DNA from: Asterella californica
Lineage: Eukaryota > Streptophyta > Marchantiopsida > Marchantiales > Aytoniaceae
Length of the DNA stretch: 64,000 nt
NCBI GenBank assembly: GCA_036924285.1
Contig: JAYKYS010000009.1
Span: 16,740,001 to 16,804,000 of the forward strand
Direction of reading: 5' to 3'
Of this stretch, positions 1-11,482 are shown one piece after another. A program made the translations under genes and the position numbers. A model generated the notes under the pieces. It was not told where the DNA came from and ran no database searches. It saw only the letters and a program-made list of their open reading frames with translations. Position 1 is the first letter of the stretch; each line of letters begins with the position of its first letter.

Positions 1-3000
1 TTCGTCTCCTTTTCGTTTCTTGTTCTTGTTTCCTTGTTGGGAAGGGCGGGGTGCGGAAAGTGCATTTTTCGTAGGTCTTTTGGCTCACACCACTTAAAGT
101 ATTCAATCATGGTAGTGACGGTCATGGATTATCCAGGTGATGTGGACCACGCTCTCAGTCGGATACAAGCACAGCTTTCGAATCCTGACTACGCCCAGGT
201 GAGAGCTCTTGCTCATGATCAACCGTTGCGTCAAAGACGATAGTTCTTCGTTCGAATTTAAGTCTATCTTTTGCGTGTTCATGACTTAGGAGTTCTACCC
301 AGCTACAGCCTACTTGCAGTTAACTTAGTCTTTCCATGTGTTGTAGTTTTTGTCGTTCATGTGCCCCGGTCATCGCGCCAAGGGGTTGCATCCCCCTACT
401 GGTACAGACCCCACAGTTTGCCCGAGGCCCATTTTTGGTACATATGATGATCATGACTATAGCTGGTATGACCCCCTCCGCGTTGATTGACTTTCGGTGG
501 TTAAAGATGGTGCTCAGATGATTTCTTGTCAGGACTGGATCTGGTGTATCGTGGAGTCACTGCATAGATTTGATATGAAGTTTGTAACGTTCTCTGGCGT
601 TGTTAATAATTGTGCATGGATGGAAGGCCAATATAATGTAAAAATGATTACTCCACTCTATATTTTGTTCCACTTGATAAACGATATGTGGAAGTACACC
701 TGACCGAGGGTTTGTTGCCACTATCTAGGGACAATGGGAACAAACGTCTACCACGTAAAGATGACGTAAAGCAAATATTTTTAGATGCTGTCGGTGAGCC
801 CAACACAAGTCCGAGGCGGAACAGAGGTCGTGGAATTGAGTGGAAAGTAAAGTAGTACTTTCTCACACGAGCATACATGTGTTACATTCCGCATAAGCAT
901 TGTTGTAAGTGGATTTTTTTTGCACACTAAGGCGGAAGGTAGTGTTCTAGTCTTTTGTGATCAGGAAATGTATTGATATACTTTAGATTCTCGGATTGTT
1001 TGCAGTACACTCTGAATAAGGGTCATCCAAAGAAAGAAATTGACGTCTTCTTACTGGATGAACGCTACAACCGGGATACTCTTCCGTGCCGTATTCGCCG
1101 ACGTTATTGTGAGGAAGTCCTTGCTGGTTATCCCCACCATCGGAGACGTGCTTGGTATGGTCCTCAAGCATGAACTACTCTCACCTCTTATTAGCATAGT
1201 TGTGTCAATCCATTTACCTTCTTCATCCTTAGCAGTGTCGCAGTGTCGCTCCCGCCTTGCTGTTTAAAGTGAAATGGCTGCTTTCCTGGCTCGTTTTCAC
1301 GAGAAAATTGTTCCTTCCTCGATTTCTCTTACACATCGTCATGGTCACCCTCTCCGATAGGTGCTGATGAAGTCGGATGACAAGGTCGAGGTGCATGCCA
1401 GGGCCGTGTGAATCCCAGCATGCTCTGCGTGTTATATGTAGTATTTAGGTAGTTGAGTGGACACCTACTTGTAACCTACAGCTGTCTTGAGTAACTTTTG
1501 AGCACAAAACTGATCGTATGATTTCCATATGGTGGACCCATGCTTGCTGATTTGCTCTATGTACTGAGAGTTAAATGTCATAGCTAAGGCACACCCTATT
1601 CTCTCTTTCTTTTTGGTTCTTAAGGTTCTATCTCATTCGCTGGAGGTATGCTTGCACATTCTGATTTCAGTTGTTGTTTGATCTAGATGTGTATTAAACT
1701 TTAATACTACGTAATCGAGGTTAAAGACATGGTTAAACCTCTTGCTTCATTCATGTTAGTAAAACATTGATTCGGTACGCTTCATTTTCATTATATGCTA
1801 GCTCGGTTCTAGACTTGGGCTTTTTCTAACGCATTAGGATTATCGTAGGCATAGAACAGCTTGCACTCCATCTAGTACAGATCGTCTTTCTTACTCTTGC
1901 ATATCTCGATGTCTGGGTGGGAAGATAAAGTAAAGAGAGCCGCCGAAAATCGCCGTTGGCCAGAAGCTGATTATTCGTGGGAGAACTGGTCAGATGGTGG
2001 TCTAGGGAGCTGATGGAGGCTATCCAACGTCGTAGGGAACTGCACAACGCTTATGTAGAAGCTGGGAAGGATCCTGGTCGCTGTCAGGAATACGAAAAGA
2101 TGCGTGCTGAGGTGAACCAAATGGTTCGAGACCAGTCGTCAGAAACGTGCACAGTCTGTGGATGGGGTTGAAGAACTACAACACCTTCTAAATGGTGGGT
2201 TCAGTGTGTGGAGGAAATTGCAAGAAGGCTTTAAAGATTTAAGGCTGGGGGATGTGATAACATAGTGAATTAGATCTTAACGTTTGGTAGCAACCCCAAT
2301 ATCCCGAATAATACTGTCTTGGGGCGACTTTGGTCGTATAGAGACCTGACCAACTAAGGTATATTGAGCTGGAAATGTGTCTAACTGCGGGTGTGACCTT
2401 TGCTTTCCTTCTGTAAATCTATCTGTTGATGGCATCCTCTCATTGAGGGCGTCATATTGTGCCGTTTTGGATCTTCACAATGGTGCCAACGACGTAAGAG
2501 ACAAGGTTGAAGTGCATGTGAGGAAAAGTGTGGTTAACTCAATGCCTGGCTTATATGTGGTAGTTAGGTATTGGGTGCACTCCTACTCATTACATATTGC
2601 GGTTGTCAGTGAATCCTGAGCTGAAGGCTGATGGACGGGCTTTTGGAACATGAATTCCTATGGTGGTTGTTTGCTATGTGATTTCATCTGCAGACTAGCC
2701 CGCTCTGGTAGGTGCTGACGAAGAGCAGGTTGAGGTGCATGCAGTGGGAAGTGTATTTTGCCAGCATGCTCTGCGTGTAATTTGTGTTGTACTTAGGTGT
2801 TTTGAGTGTACACCTGCTGATCACCTCCAGCTATGTCAGTGACCTTTTTGCAGAAAATTGTGCGAAATGTACTGCTGTGACAGCAGTACAATTTTCTGGT
2901 CCTGCCGGGGTCAGTTGCTTCATGCTTCTTTTCTGGTTGCTTACTGATCGTTTCTTCGTCAGACGCACACTATCGCGTTTTCTCGTTCCTTTTGTCTCCT

Positions 3001-6000
3001 ATATAATTCGCTCTGTCTGCACTTCAGACATTGCTTCCGGTTCTGCATTACAATCATCATAAAACTGTATCAACTCTCACTTCATATTGTAAATGTCGAC
3101 TATATTCCATTTCCATAACTGGGGGAACCACCTCTAGAAATGTGGTTCGCAATACACAACCCATGGATCTGCTCCTTGGTTACAAACATTGGCAAACTCC
3201 AGACTTCAAGTTAGCGGACATTCTGCCCCTATTTGCTTCTTAATATGTACTTCGTCGGGTTTGCTGGCTACCTCAGTGTGTGAGCGTGGGTCTTGATTAT
3301 ATCTGCCATTCTCATGGACGAGTATGTGATTTCATCATTACTGTTACAAGTTATGCACACCGTCTCTTCTTTCCTTTTTCTACGGTTGCGCTCTCACTGA
3401 GCGCTACGCTCTTATCAAATCCTTGTCCGATGATTTTCAGCTTAAATTTTCACTTTCTTTCCACTGCAGAACGTTAGTAGAAATCTTATTCGAGGTGTGA
3501 ATTGTATAGACCCGCTCTCAGTGTTTTTTGGTTTCCTTGCCTCTTATGTCAAGAATGTTCATTTAGGTGGCGTACCAACATCTATCTGTATTATCATTCG
3601 CTCAATGTCTGCTTCTGCTTTCAGCGAACTTTCTTGATTTGCTGTTCTTCGAACCCTGATCTGTATCAACCCTCAGATACTCGATTCGACGCAGGAGTAT
3701 TTGCTACATTCATTCGCGGGTTACCTTAGGTGTATGTGGGTAGTTCTCGCGTCGCTCTCCTAACTAGACCGCCATATACATGTTCTCGGAGTATGAGGAT
3801 ATCTGGCGTCCGATTCTTTTCAAAGGAGGAAATAAATTTTTATTCTGTTTGCTCCAAACGTTCTGTGTAGTCTTTGCTGAGTATGGGGAGTAAGCGCAGA
3901 TTCCGTATTTCTTGCTCACCACGTGCTTGGTTGGTCGCGAGAACTCAAGCTTCCCCATGATCAGCTTTTATGTGGGCCATGACTGAACTACAGGTGCCAT
4001 GATTTTCTGCATGGAGGAGAATTAGGGAAGGGATCTTGCTGCAACAAAGATGATGATATCTACTACGGTGAGGCTTTTCAGATGTACATTTTCGTTGTAT
4101 AATCTTCATTGCTTCTTCGAATGCTCGTTAACTATAGACTAGTTTGTCGAAGGTGAAGAGAGGATCTCTGTGCGAGCCTCTCGAACGCCTGCTGAATAGG
4201 AATTTTGGCTTTAGGTTTACCCCTGATTCCTCTTTCTTATGCCGTTGGATATTGTTCAAGGGTGGTGCCAGCAGGAAAGCAACAAACTGAAGGCTCTTTA
4301 TGAGGAGGCTTGTGATCCACGCTCCCCTCGATTCGGTACACGTTCTCTTACAGTTGATTCGAGAGGGAACCTGGTAGAGGCTTCAAGTTCAGAGCTTCTC
4401 GATGGACGAGCTGAGAGTCCCTTCTGCGATGTAAAGTTGATTTTATGTTTCACCTTCTGCGGTTGATTTATTCCTTGTATTTCTTTTGTATGAAATGTGT
4501 ATCTTGGATGTATATATGTTAAAGATGACGTCCTTCTGGCTTTACCTTCATATTAGGTGCTTGGTCGGGAGCAAAGGTTATGGTTACAAGAGACTCTCGC
4601 GCGGTCAAAGGCACCTCTGAAGTTGGTGGCGTCCAGTTCCGTTCTACTTGGCGACCTACAACCGCAGGTGCTGTACCGCTCTCTTCACTAGCATGCTGGC
4701 ATGCGCCTTTCAGTCGGTTGCATCAACGATAGTTATCGATCCTTTATGACTTCCATGAATTTTGTAGGCTCTCAACAGTGATGGTGATGTATATCAGAAA
4801 GGTTCCTTCCACCACACGGAATCCTGTAGACCTGTCAGGACGGCAGTTACCCATACAGATGGTTGACCCGCCTTCGGGTTCTGCCTGAATGCACTCCGCG
4901 GTGGATCTATGAATAACTTGACCCCAGCTCCTGGCATGCTTGGTGCTGAGCAAGGCCTGTGGCACGGTTAAATTGTCTCAGCAGCATAACTCTCAAGTTA
5001 CTACCGGTGACAGCTTATCTTTGTGTCGGCTTAGACTAAGTTCTCTCAATGGTTACCTTGGTAATTGACTGCCTGCATGAAACTCGTCGCTTGTCGCTGA
5101 TAGGATTGTTGGCAATCTGGGCATCGTGTCGAATCAGCTAGTTAATTCGAGTTAACTTCATCCCGTTAACTTCTTGAGTTACGTCCAGTAGTAAGGTTTG
5201 GGACAGAGCCCAGAGCTGTGTGCAGTCTGCTATGTATTGAAGTTGTCAAAATCTTGCAGATGTGCGATTGGGACAATGAAGGAACAAACTCCACGTGCAC
5301 GTGCTCTGGAGATGACTGGGAATGTTACAAACCAGCCCAGCTTCATCTTCTTCATCTGCTTTCGACTGCTCCTGGCTGTGTCGTCGTTCTGACAGGAGAC
5401 TACCACTATTCTGATATCCGGGTACCGTCGTGCTGTATACACATTTGAAACTGATTTGCTTGTAAGCAGCTTGGTAAAAGTGTTTGTAGTAAATACATGT
5501 AAAAATGGTCGTGAAAGCGGTACTAGATAAGCATGCAAGTGAAAGTACGGAGACGCACGCTGTGAGCTGGTTATAGTAGTATAGTTGGTAGTACTTCGTA
5601 GCTAAATACAAAGGTTGTTCTTTATATGTTCTCACGTTGCTACAGGTTCTGATCACACTTTGTAGCAACTGCGGTTTTCTACTTGTTCCTACTTGTTGAC
5701 TTTTTGTGCACTTGGGTTTCAGGTTTTAAGCCCAAAGCGGCATAATCAGTTTTATGAAGGAGTCGAGGTCTCATATCCATTGTTCCAAGTAAGTTCCCGT
5801 GGCTACATAGTGATGGCTGACTATAAAGCATGTACAATGTCGGAAGCTAGCTTGAAAAGCATTGCTCGAATTATCGAATTTCACTTTCTTTACTTATTTC
5901 CACCATGGACTGGAGTCCACAAATGTTCTCGAGTTTCTATGTATCGTTCGTATTTCAAACTTGCATTGCATGGTATCGGAATTCGAGAACATTCGTGCAT

Positions 6001-7013
6001 TTAGATCGTATAAACCTCCTGTACCGAGCAACTCTAATCACTACGTCATATGTTTGACAGGTGATGGCCAGTGGATTGACGACAAGTACGGGTCAAAACG
6101 TCAGCTGTGACGGTAGGTAACTTACTTACTTCTGTGGTTCTAGCTTGTGGCGCAGTTCCTAGTCTGTTAAGATTACCGCGTTACGCAGGTGGAAAATTTC
6201 CTCATAGGCGATTCATGACCTTTCCCAGTCCAACCACCAACTGGAGGCTACAGTAATGGGTTCCACTTTTGCAGATTCCAGAAGGGATACCACGGGACTG
6301 AGAGAACACGGTCAATGCAGCTTTGTTAGGGGACCGTCATTTGGAATGGTTCAAGTAAGTACTTATATTCTCCGGTTTTCGACATTTCAACATTTCGGGC
6401 TTAAGTGGGTGATGATAGTTCTTGCATCGAACTGCTATACTCGTGGACCGAAATATGTTCTCTACGCTGGCTGGCTTGTAGCTTCAACCTTCATCCTTGA
6501 TTTGAGTGAGGCAGTCAAGATTTCTGGGTTTTGAAGGAAATGCTGATTGAAATGAGTTTTCGCAAGGTGTGTGCATCTTGGGTTCATATGTAGCATGCTA
6601 GATCCTTGGTTTGCATTATTAGTGGACTTTGTACCGCAGTCATGTAATAAGTCGCATCACTTTCCGGTGTACTTTCTGTTTGGCTGCTCCAGTTCGAGAA
6701 TGTGTAGTAACCGAAAGCACAGACATCTTAATAATATAGCAGTTCTCTCTAACCTTTGGGAGAAGATCCATGCAGTCTGGAGATGGATTCCACGTTAAAT
6801 TTTTTCTTCTGTAGAGTGAGCAGCCAGGTTCAGAAGTACACGCGCTTAATAGGTTTCCTTGATGAGGTATAATCTAATCTGCTGCTTGACTTGCCGATTC
6901 AGGTAGAATGGGGTGCAGTGTATCCTGTTGTCCGCCTACAGGTCAGAGATGGTAAAACTGGAATTGCGCAGCTCGAGTCGATCCTCACCTTGAACAGTTG
7001 CTATAAAACTTGA
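1..7013 (+). CDS. PhoD-like metallophosphatase, spliced, 5'-partial
   Basis: The product should be a binuclear-metal phosphatase of the PhoD (alkaline phosphatase D-like) family, hydrolysing phosphate esters; substrate and location cannot be read here. Exons I can place by family motifs and GT-AG sites: ≤1-198 (ends NPDYAQ), about 347-465 (GTYDDHDYSW, the DDHD metal site), 729-846 (SPRR), 1006-1159 (VFLLDERYNRD), 4261-4430 (ACDPRSPRFGTRSL), 4557-4667 (VLGREQRLWLQ), 4768 onward (end unresolved), 5260-5421 (VVVLTGDYHYSDIR, the GDxH site), 5723-5788, 6061-6112 (VMASGLTTSTGQN), 6275-6354 (CSFVRGPSFGMVQ), 6903-7013 (stop TGA). Most junction phases agree. The start of exon 2 and the 4768-exon donor are uncertain. 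The first exon is open to base 1 and aligns to mid-protein, so the N-terminus lies upstream. The 3.1 kb intron 1160-4260 is filled with repeats. Family assignment is firm; exact exon edges are less so. Confidence 0.85.
1360..1520 (+). repeat. Dispersed repeat module R1, copy 1
   Basis: This is one of five diverged copies of a roughly 160-bp module. Shared landmarks are GGTGCTGAYGAAG, AAGGTYGAGGTGCATG, AGCATGCTCTGCGTGT, then a block ending near ACACCTACT and CAGCTGT. It lies in the long PhoD intron. The other copies start near 2481, 2711, 14081 and 14692. Identity was judged by eye. Confidence 0.65.
1977..2171 (+). pseudogene. Possible LINE-type protein fragment
   Basis: An open stretch of about 64 codons reads RWWSRELMEAIQRRRELHNA, followed by a basic, charged helix and MVRDQ. 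This resembles the linker between endonuclease and reverse transcriptase in plant non-LTR retrotransposons, which typically reads WW-x-E(E/L)-x3-AI-x2-RR. No RT motif follows before the stop, so it is at best a fragment. It sits in the long PhoD intron beside other repeat debris. It could also be a chance open frame. Confidence 0.4.
2254..3320 (+). mobile_element. Repeat block in PhoD intron, LTR-like left edge
   Basis: The left edge reads GGCTGGGGGA followed by TGTGATAACATAG, which looks like a polypurine tract followed by an LTR start. The block carries R1 modules at about 2481-2640 and 2711-2860. Its right part (about 2840-3320) matches about 14770-15240 over the whole stretch, for example GGGGGAACCA, GAAATGTG, CCAACTCCAGAC-like and GCCCCTATTTGCT. 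It is therefore a dispersed element, perhaps a solo LTR or a truncated copy. The right edge is not defined and no target duplication was found. Confidence 0.5.
2851..2898. other. Hairpin: 18-bp arms, 3-nt loop, 9-nt bulge
   Basis: The right arm 2881-2898 (CAGCAGTACAATTTTCTG) is the exact reverse complement of the left arm 2851-2877, except for nine extra bases (about 2862-2870) in the left arm. The loop is TGA. It lies inside the intronic repeat block. The corresponding place in the homologous block near 14.78 kb lacks it, so the inverted duplication is specific to this copy. Confidence 0.75.
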
Positions 7014-10000
7014 CTTAGACATATGTATTTTATCGCATTCCCTCTCCGTAGTACATCTGCTTCTTGATAGTATTCGGAGGTTTGCGTAATCCCAAATCCG
7101 TGACACGAGAGATATATGCCGACTATACGTATAATTCTTCATATCAAAGCATGTAGAAAGGTTCTGTTCAGTATTCTGTCATTTTGACCACTGCAAGAAA
7201 ATACTGCGCGGATCAGTATCAGGAGAGACTTTTACTATTGAATGGAGTCGCTGAAACTGTGGGTTAAACAGGTGACAGATAGATCTTTGATGTTTGATGT
7301 GATAGACGCAATTAACGAGGGCGCTTTGGAATCTTATATGACCATCGTCGTAGCAGGTGTCTATCGCAGAATTTGCCATTTGAAGAATGAAGTTAAATGT
7401 TCGTGGTTGTAGTTATTGTTTATTATTGTATATAGGGTTCTAACTACTTTGGATTTGTTTTGCACATGCAGTATTGATGATGAAACCAGAAAAACATCTG
7501 TTAATGATATTGAATTCACTGGAAAACGTTCACATGTGATCAAAATTGTAACTCAAGAATTATCGACATCAAATAAATCATGAAAATCTTTGTTAGAGGA
7601 ATTCTTTTTCTTAATTATTTCATTAATTGCTAAATCATAAGAGTTCACGATAAACTACCGAATTAGCTAGTTTACGTCTACAGAGTACAACTACCTCATT
7701 CCAAATCATTTTTTTTTATTCTGGTAAACAACTACGTGTTAATCAAGAGATCTAAAGACGGAGAAAAATCTCTCCATGCTGAACTTAGTTATCTTGTGAA
7801 ACCTCCATGATAATTGAAAAATAAATGATCACCCTCCATTCTGCAAGGTCGACAAGGATGTCTGTCGAGGATGAAGTTATGTTGTGGAACCTTATGCATG
7901 ACTGAAAAAGATCATTTTCCTTGACAACCTGGTTGAAATGACACAGCTATCCCACTTCTTCTTAAGTTTCGACTGGAATATAATGTTTTTGTATCTTTAT
8001 GTTTCTTCCCTCCCAGTAATATGTTAAATATGCATGCAAGATCCATTGCAGAGAATTTCTTGCTGTTACCAGACAAGATATAAATATTAAAGCACGAGTA
8101 CGACTACAAGTGCTCCGGATGACTCAGAATACCTTATTTTGCGGTTTTGTTTTCAGATAACTAAAAAGTTTATATAGAAAATGCTTTTGGTAATTAAATT
8201 TTTTATCTCAACTTGTTATACAAGTTTACAAGTAAAGCTATTCACTAACTTTAGTATATAGGATTCATCTCAAAACAAACCACTTAGTATTGACCAAGAA
8301 AAGTTAAGAAAAATTTAGAGATTTGTTGGAGAAAAAGCATCTCTTTTCAAACTCAAAGAACACTGGGAGGAAAAAAGAAATATTCTGTCTCATACTTACA
8401 TTCATACTCAAGATTTAAAAGAAAAGATTTTACACCAACTGATAAATAAATCAAAATTATCTCAAATGTTAAGTGAGAGACGATCTTGGAGATTACAAGA
8501 TTTCTTACGCAACCATAACGAAAACAGAGACTCTCTCGTTGCCAAGACTACAAATGCGACAACCAACTGACCAAAGAATATTTAATAAAAATTTAATTTA
8601 TTATTTGAAACTTCTTATCAATGAAAAAATAAAACAAAAATTAAACCATTGCATATTTTACCTCTTCCATGGAAAACGCAGGAAGGTGATATATACAAGA
8701 GTGCCATACTAATAGGAAAAAATAAAGAATAAACAAAAACTGGCACCTTAGGAAGAAATAAAACATAAAGAAAACTGATTCCTTGCAAACTGAAGCTAGA
8801 GAATTCGCTAGTTTCTTCAGAATCAATACTTCGCATAAAGATTGTTGTATTAATTTATGATTCAGTAAATTTTTAATAATTATTGCATACTGACTTACTC
8901 ATCTCAGTAAGTTTTCACTGCTATCTATAGTTTATACAGTTCTTTGGCTGTTATCTATTATCCTTCCCACACCCTTATCTTTATATACAATCGTTACTTA
9001 CTTTCACTGACTCATCTTCATCTACAAGTCGTGATGAAATAGAAGAACAAATTCTTCTCATTTTCATGAATGACTAGACGTACCCACAAGATAAACTCCT
9101 ATAGCTGTAATCTCTATCTGCGGACTTGGAATAATTTGAATTGATTCTAGCCTCGACAAGCCATAATCGCTGAACTGATTCAGTAAATTCTACTAGAGCA
9201 TTTCGTTCAGTCTTTTATAAAATCAGCAGTTATCAGTGTAGAAGATAATATCAGATATTTTCTATTCAGTTGAAAGACTAAGGGAAATTTTGTTAGACCT
9301 TATCTTAAAATCAAATTCACCAGCAATGGATTATGCATGTCTATGTCTATTAGCGTATCAACTTATCTTACTTATGTTTTAGACTGAAAGGAAAATTGTT
9401 GAAATATATTAGAAGTACTTTTCCATCGTCTGTAACTTGTAGTTAAGCTATCTATTCCCATGTGTTTAAGCTACAAGACCATTGTTAAATTTCTATGCCA
9501 AAATTTCCTATTTTCACTCTTCTGACATTGACATGATATATCAGCAGTAAGCTGAAGAATCGGATGTTGCGCGAAGTTGCCACAACTTGAATTTCCTTCC
9601 ATAAAGCTGTTATATGGTATAAATAAAAGGTATTTGTGTTCTATGTTAGGATGATTTTATGTTCTCTTACATATAGAATATGTTAGGTGGTAACGCAAAC
9701 CGAACCTTATCATAATGCGTAGTTGCGTTTATACACCCAGTCTTAATTTGCATTTATTCTTTGAGATTAGCCACTTCCAAGATTTCCAAATAAATTAATA
9801 TGACAGACCTGAGGAAATTCAAAATTGTTCTTCTTGTCACTTACTTTAGTGCCTTGGCTGTACTGCCGTCTTCTCCCAAATACAAAGCCATGGTGTTATA
9901 TTCTCGGATATAATTAAACTTTTTTGAAAATCAAGATATTTTAGATATGATGATTAATACTCAAATATAACACCAGTTCAATTTATATGCCATGGGCGTG

Positions 10001-11482
10001 TATTCATAACAGTTCATAACAGTACAAGACCAATGCAGCTTAATACAAAATAACCATCTATACTAACAAAAGAACAATATTACAACAAACTCGAATGGAA
10101 ATACGAAGAAAATACTGAAAGGATCAGGTTAAGTACTTATAATCATAACATGAAGCTATGGCTTTATATATGAGTAAAGCGTCATCGTAACTATAAATTA
10201 GAGCATGTGTGGTGACCTTTTATTGGGGAGAAAACGATTGTACTCTTTATTATTTCGTTATTTTTATATTTGTAAAAAGTTAAACATCGTATTCAAGTAC
10301 TTGTAACTACGCTAGGTGGTCCGAAACATTCGCAGTAAAGAGTTACAGCTAAAGAACTTTTTATGGCTGTTGGGCTGTAAACTCATTGGCAATCAATGGA
10401 GGTGGTTTGGAAATATTTACGTCCACGGTTATAAACGTACTGTGAAAATAACTCTCGAATAGCTAATAGGGAGTGTCAAAGTTAAGAAGAAATATTTCTC
10501 AATGGATGTGAAATAAAAATTATAATTTCATCACCGGTAACTTTGTGTTAAACTGTGTTTCATTCTGGGTCATTTTTGTGAATGGAAATTGCAATCTTTT
10601 CATTAAGGTTTTTTCCGTTCTGATATAAGAATTAATTATTCAGAGGAGTAGATTCTCTACTGTAGAAGAGAATAGACGAAAGGAGTGAAAATTCATTAAG
10701 AAAATGCCCGTGGCTTTTTCCTGCAGGTACCTCTGGAGATGCCCACAAGAAACACCCATCAAGGTCTAGTCATAACTCTCTCCTGCGGATCCAGAATCTT
10801 TCAGAAAATTTATAATTTTGACAACCCTTATTGTATTCCAAAATTCTTCCATACATTTTTCTACTTTGATTCGATGATATGACAATATCCGACATTGAGA
10901 ACTTACAGTCGGTTATCCCTTGGGAGTCTTTTAATTTCACGGCTGATGTTTGAGACTTCTTATTACCTTCAGTTGGATGTATCACTGGTTTATCATAATA
11001 AACTGAAATTTACTTGAACATACCTCTTATTGGTTTGTCGAACTTGACTAAGAACTACATGTTCAACAAGTCAAAATGCCATGTCAACAGAGGGCCATGT
11101 ATCTGCATGAAAAGTCATTTTAAAATGTCTGTACAATCGATTATCAACCAGTGAGATCTTTTACTTGTTTTGCGCAGTGTTTTCATATGAAAGTAAACCT
11201 GCTGAACCTAAATATAAAAAACGAGATACTTAAAAAACGAGAAACAAATCACTATCCTTGATTTAAATTAAATATTCGTTTTTCTGGCGAAATGTGACGA
11301 AATGACCAATGATGAAACTCTACGGTAGATGAGTATTTGCGGGTGTTCAAAGAAGCAATTCTCTTCCGATAGTTAAATGAAATTGCAATTTCTCACTGTC
11401 GATTATCATCTTCAGGAATTTAATTTAATTTCATTCATTCACTTTTGAACCATAAAAGAATCTCAACTGTTGATTCTACGGG
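7014..11482. other. AT-rich intergenic DNA, no gene seen
   Basis: Only short random open frames occur here. The first part (about 7014-7560) may include the PhoD 3' untranslated region. A diverged tandem duplication of about 88 bp is visible at about 7785-7960 (AGTTATCTTGTGAAACCTCC and AGTTATGTTGTGGAACCTTA). A second repeat at about 8010-8110, around TAAATATGCATGCAAGATC, recurs at about 58630-58740. Confidence 0.6.

Noticed and set aside
5246..5668. 140-codon minus-strand frame
   Set aside because: It is antisense to the PhoD exon that carries LTGDYHYSD; the plus strand has the real motif and splice sites.
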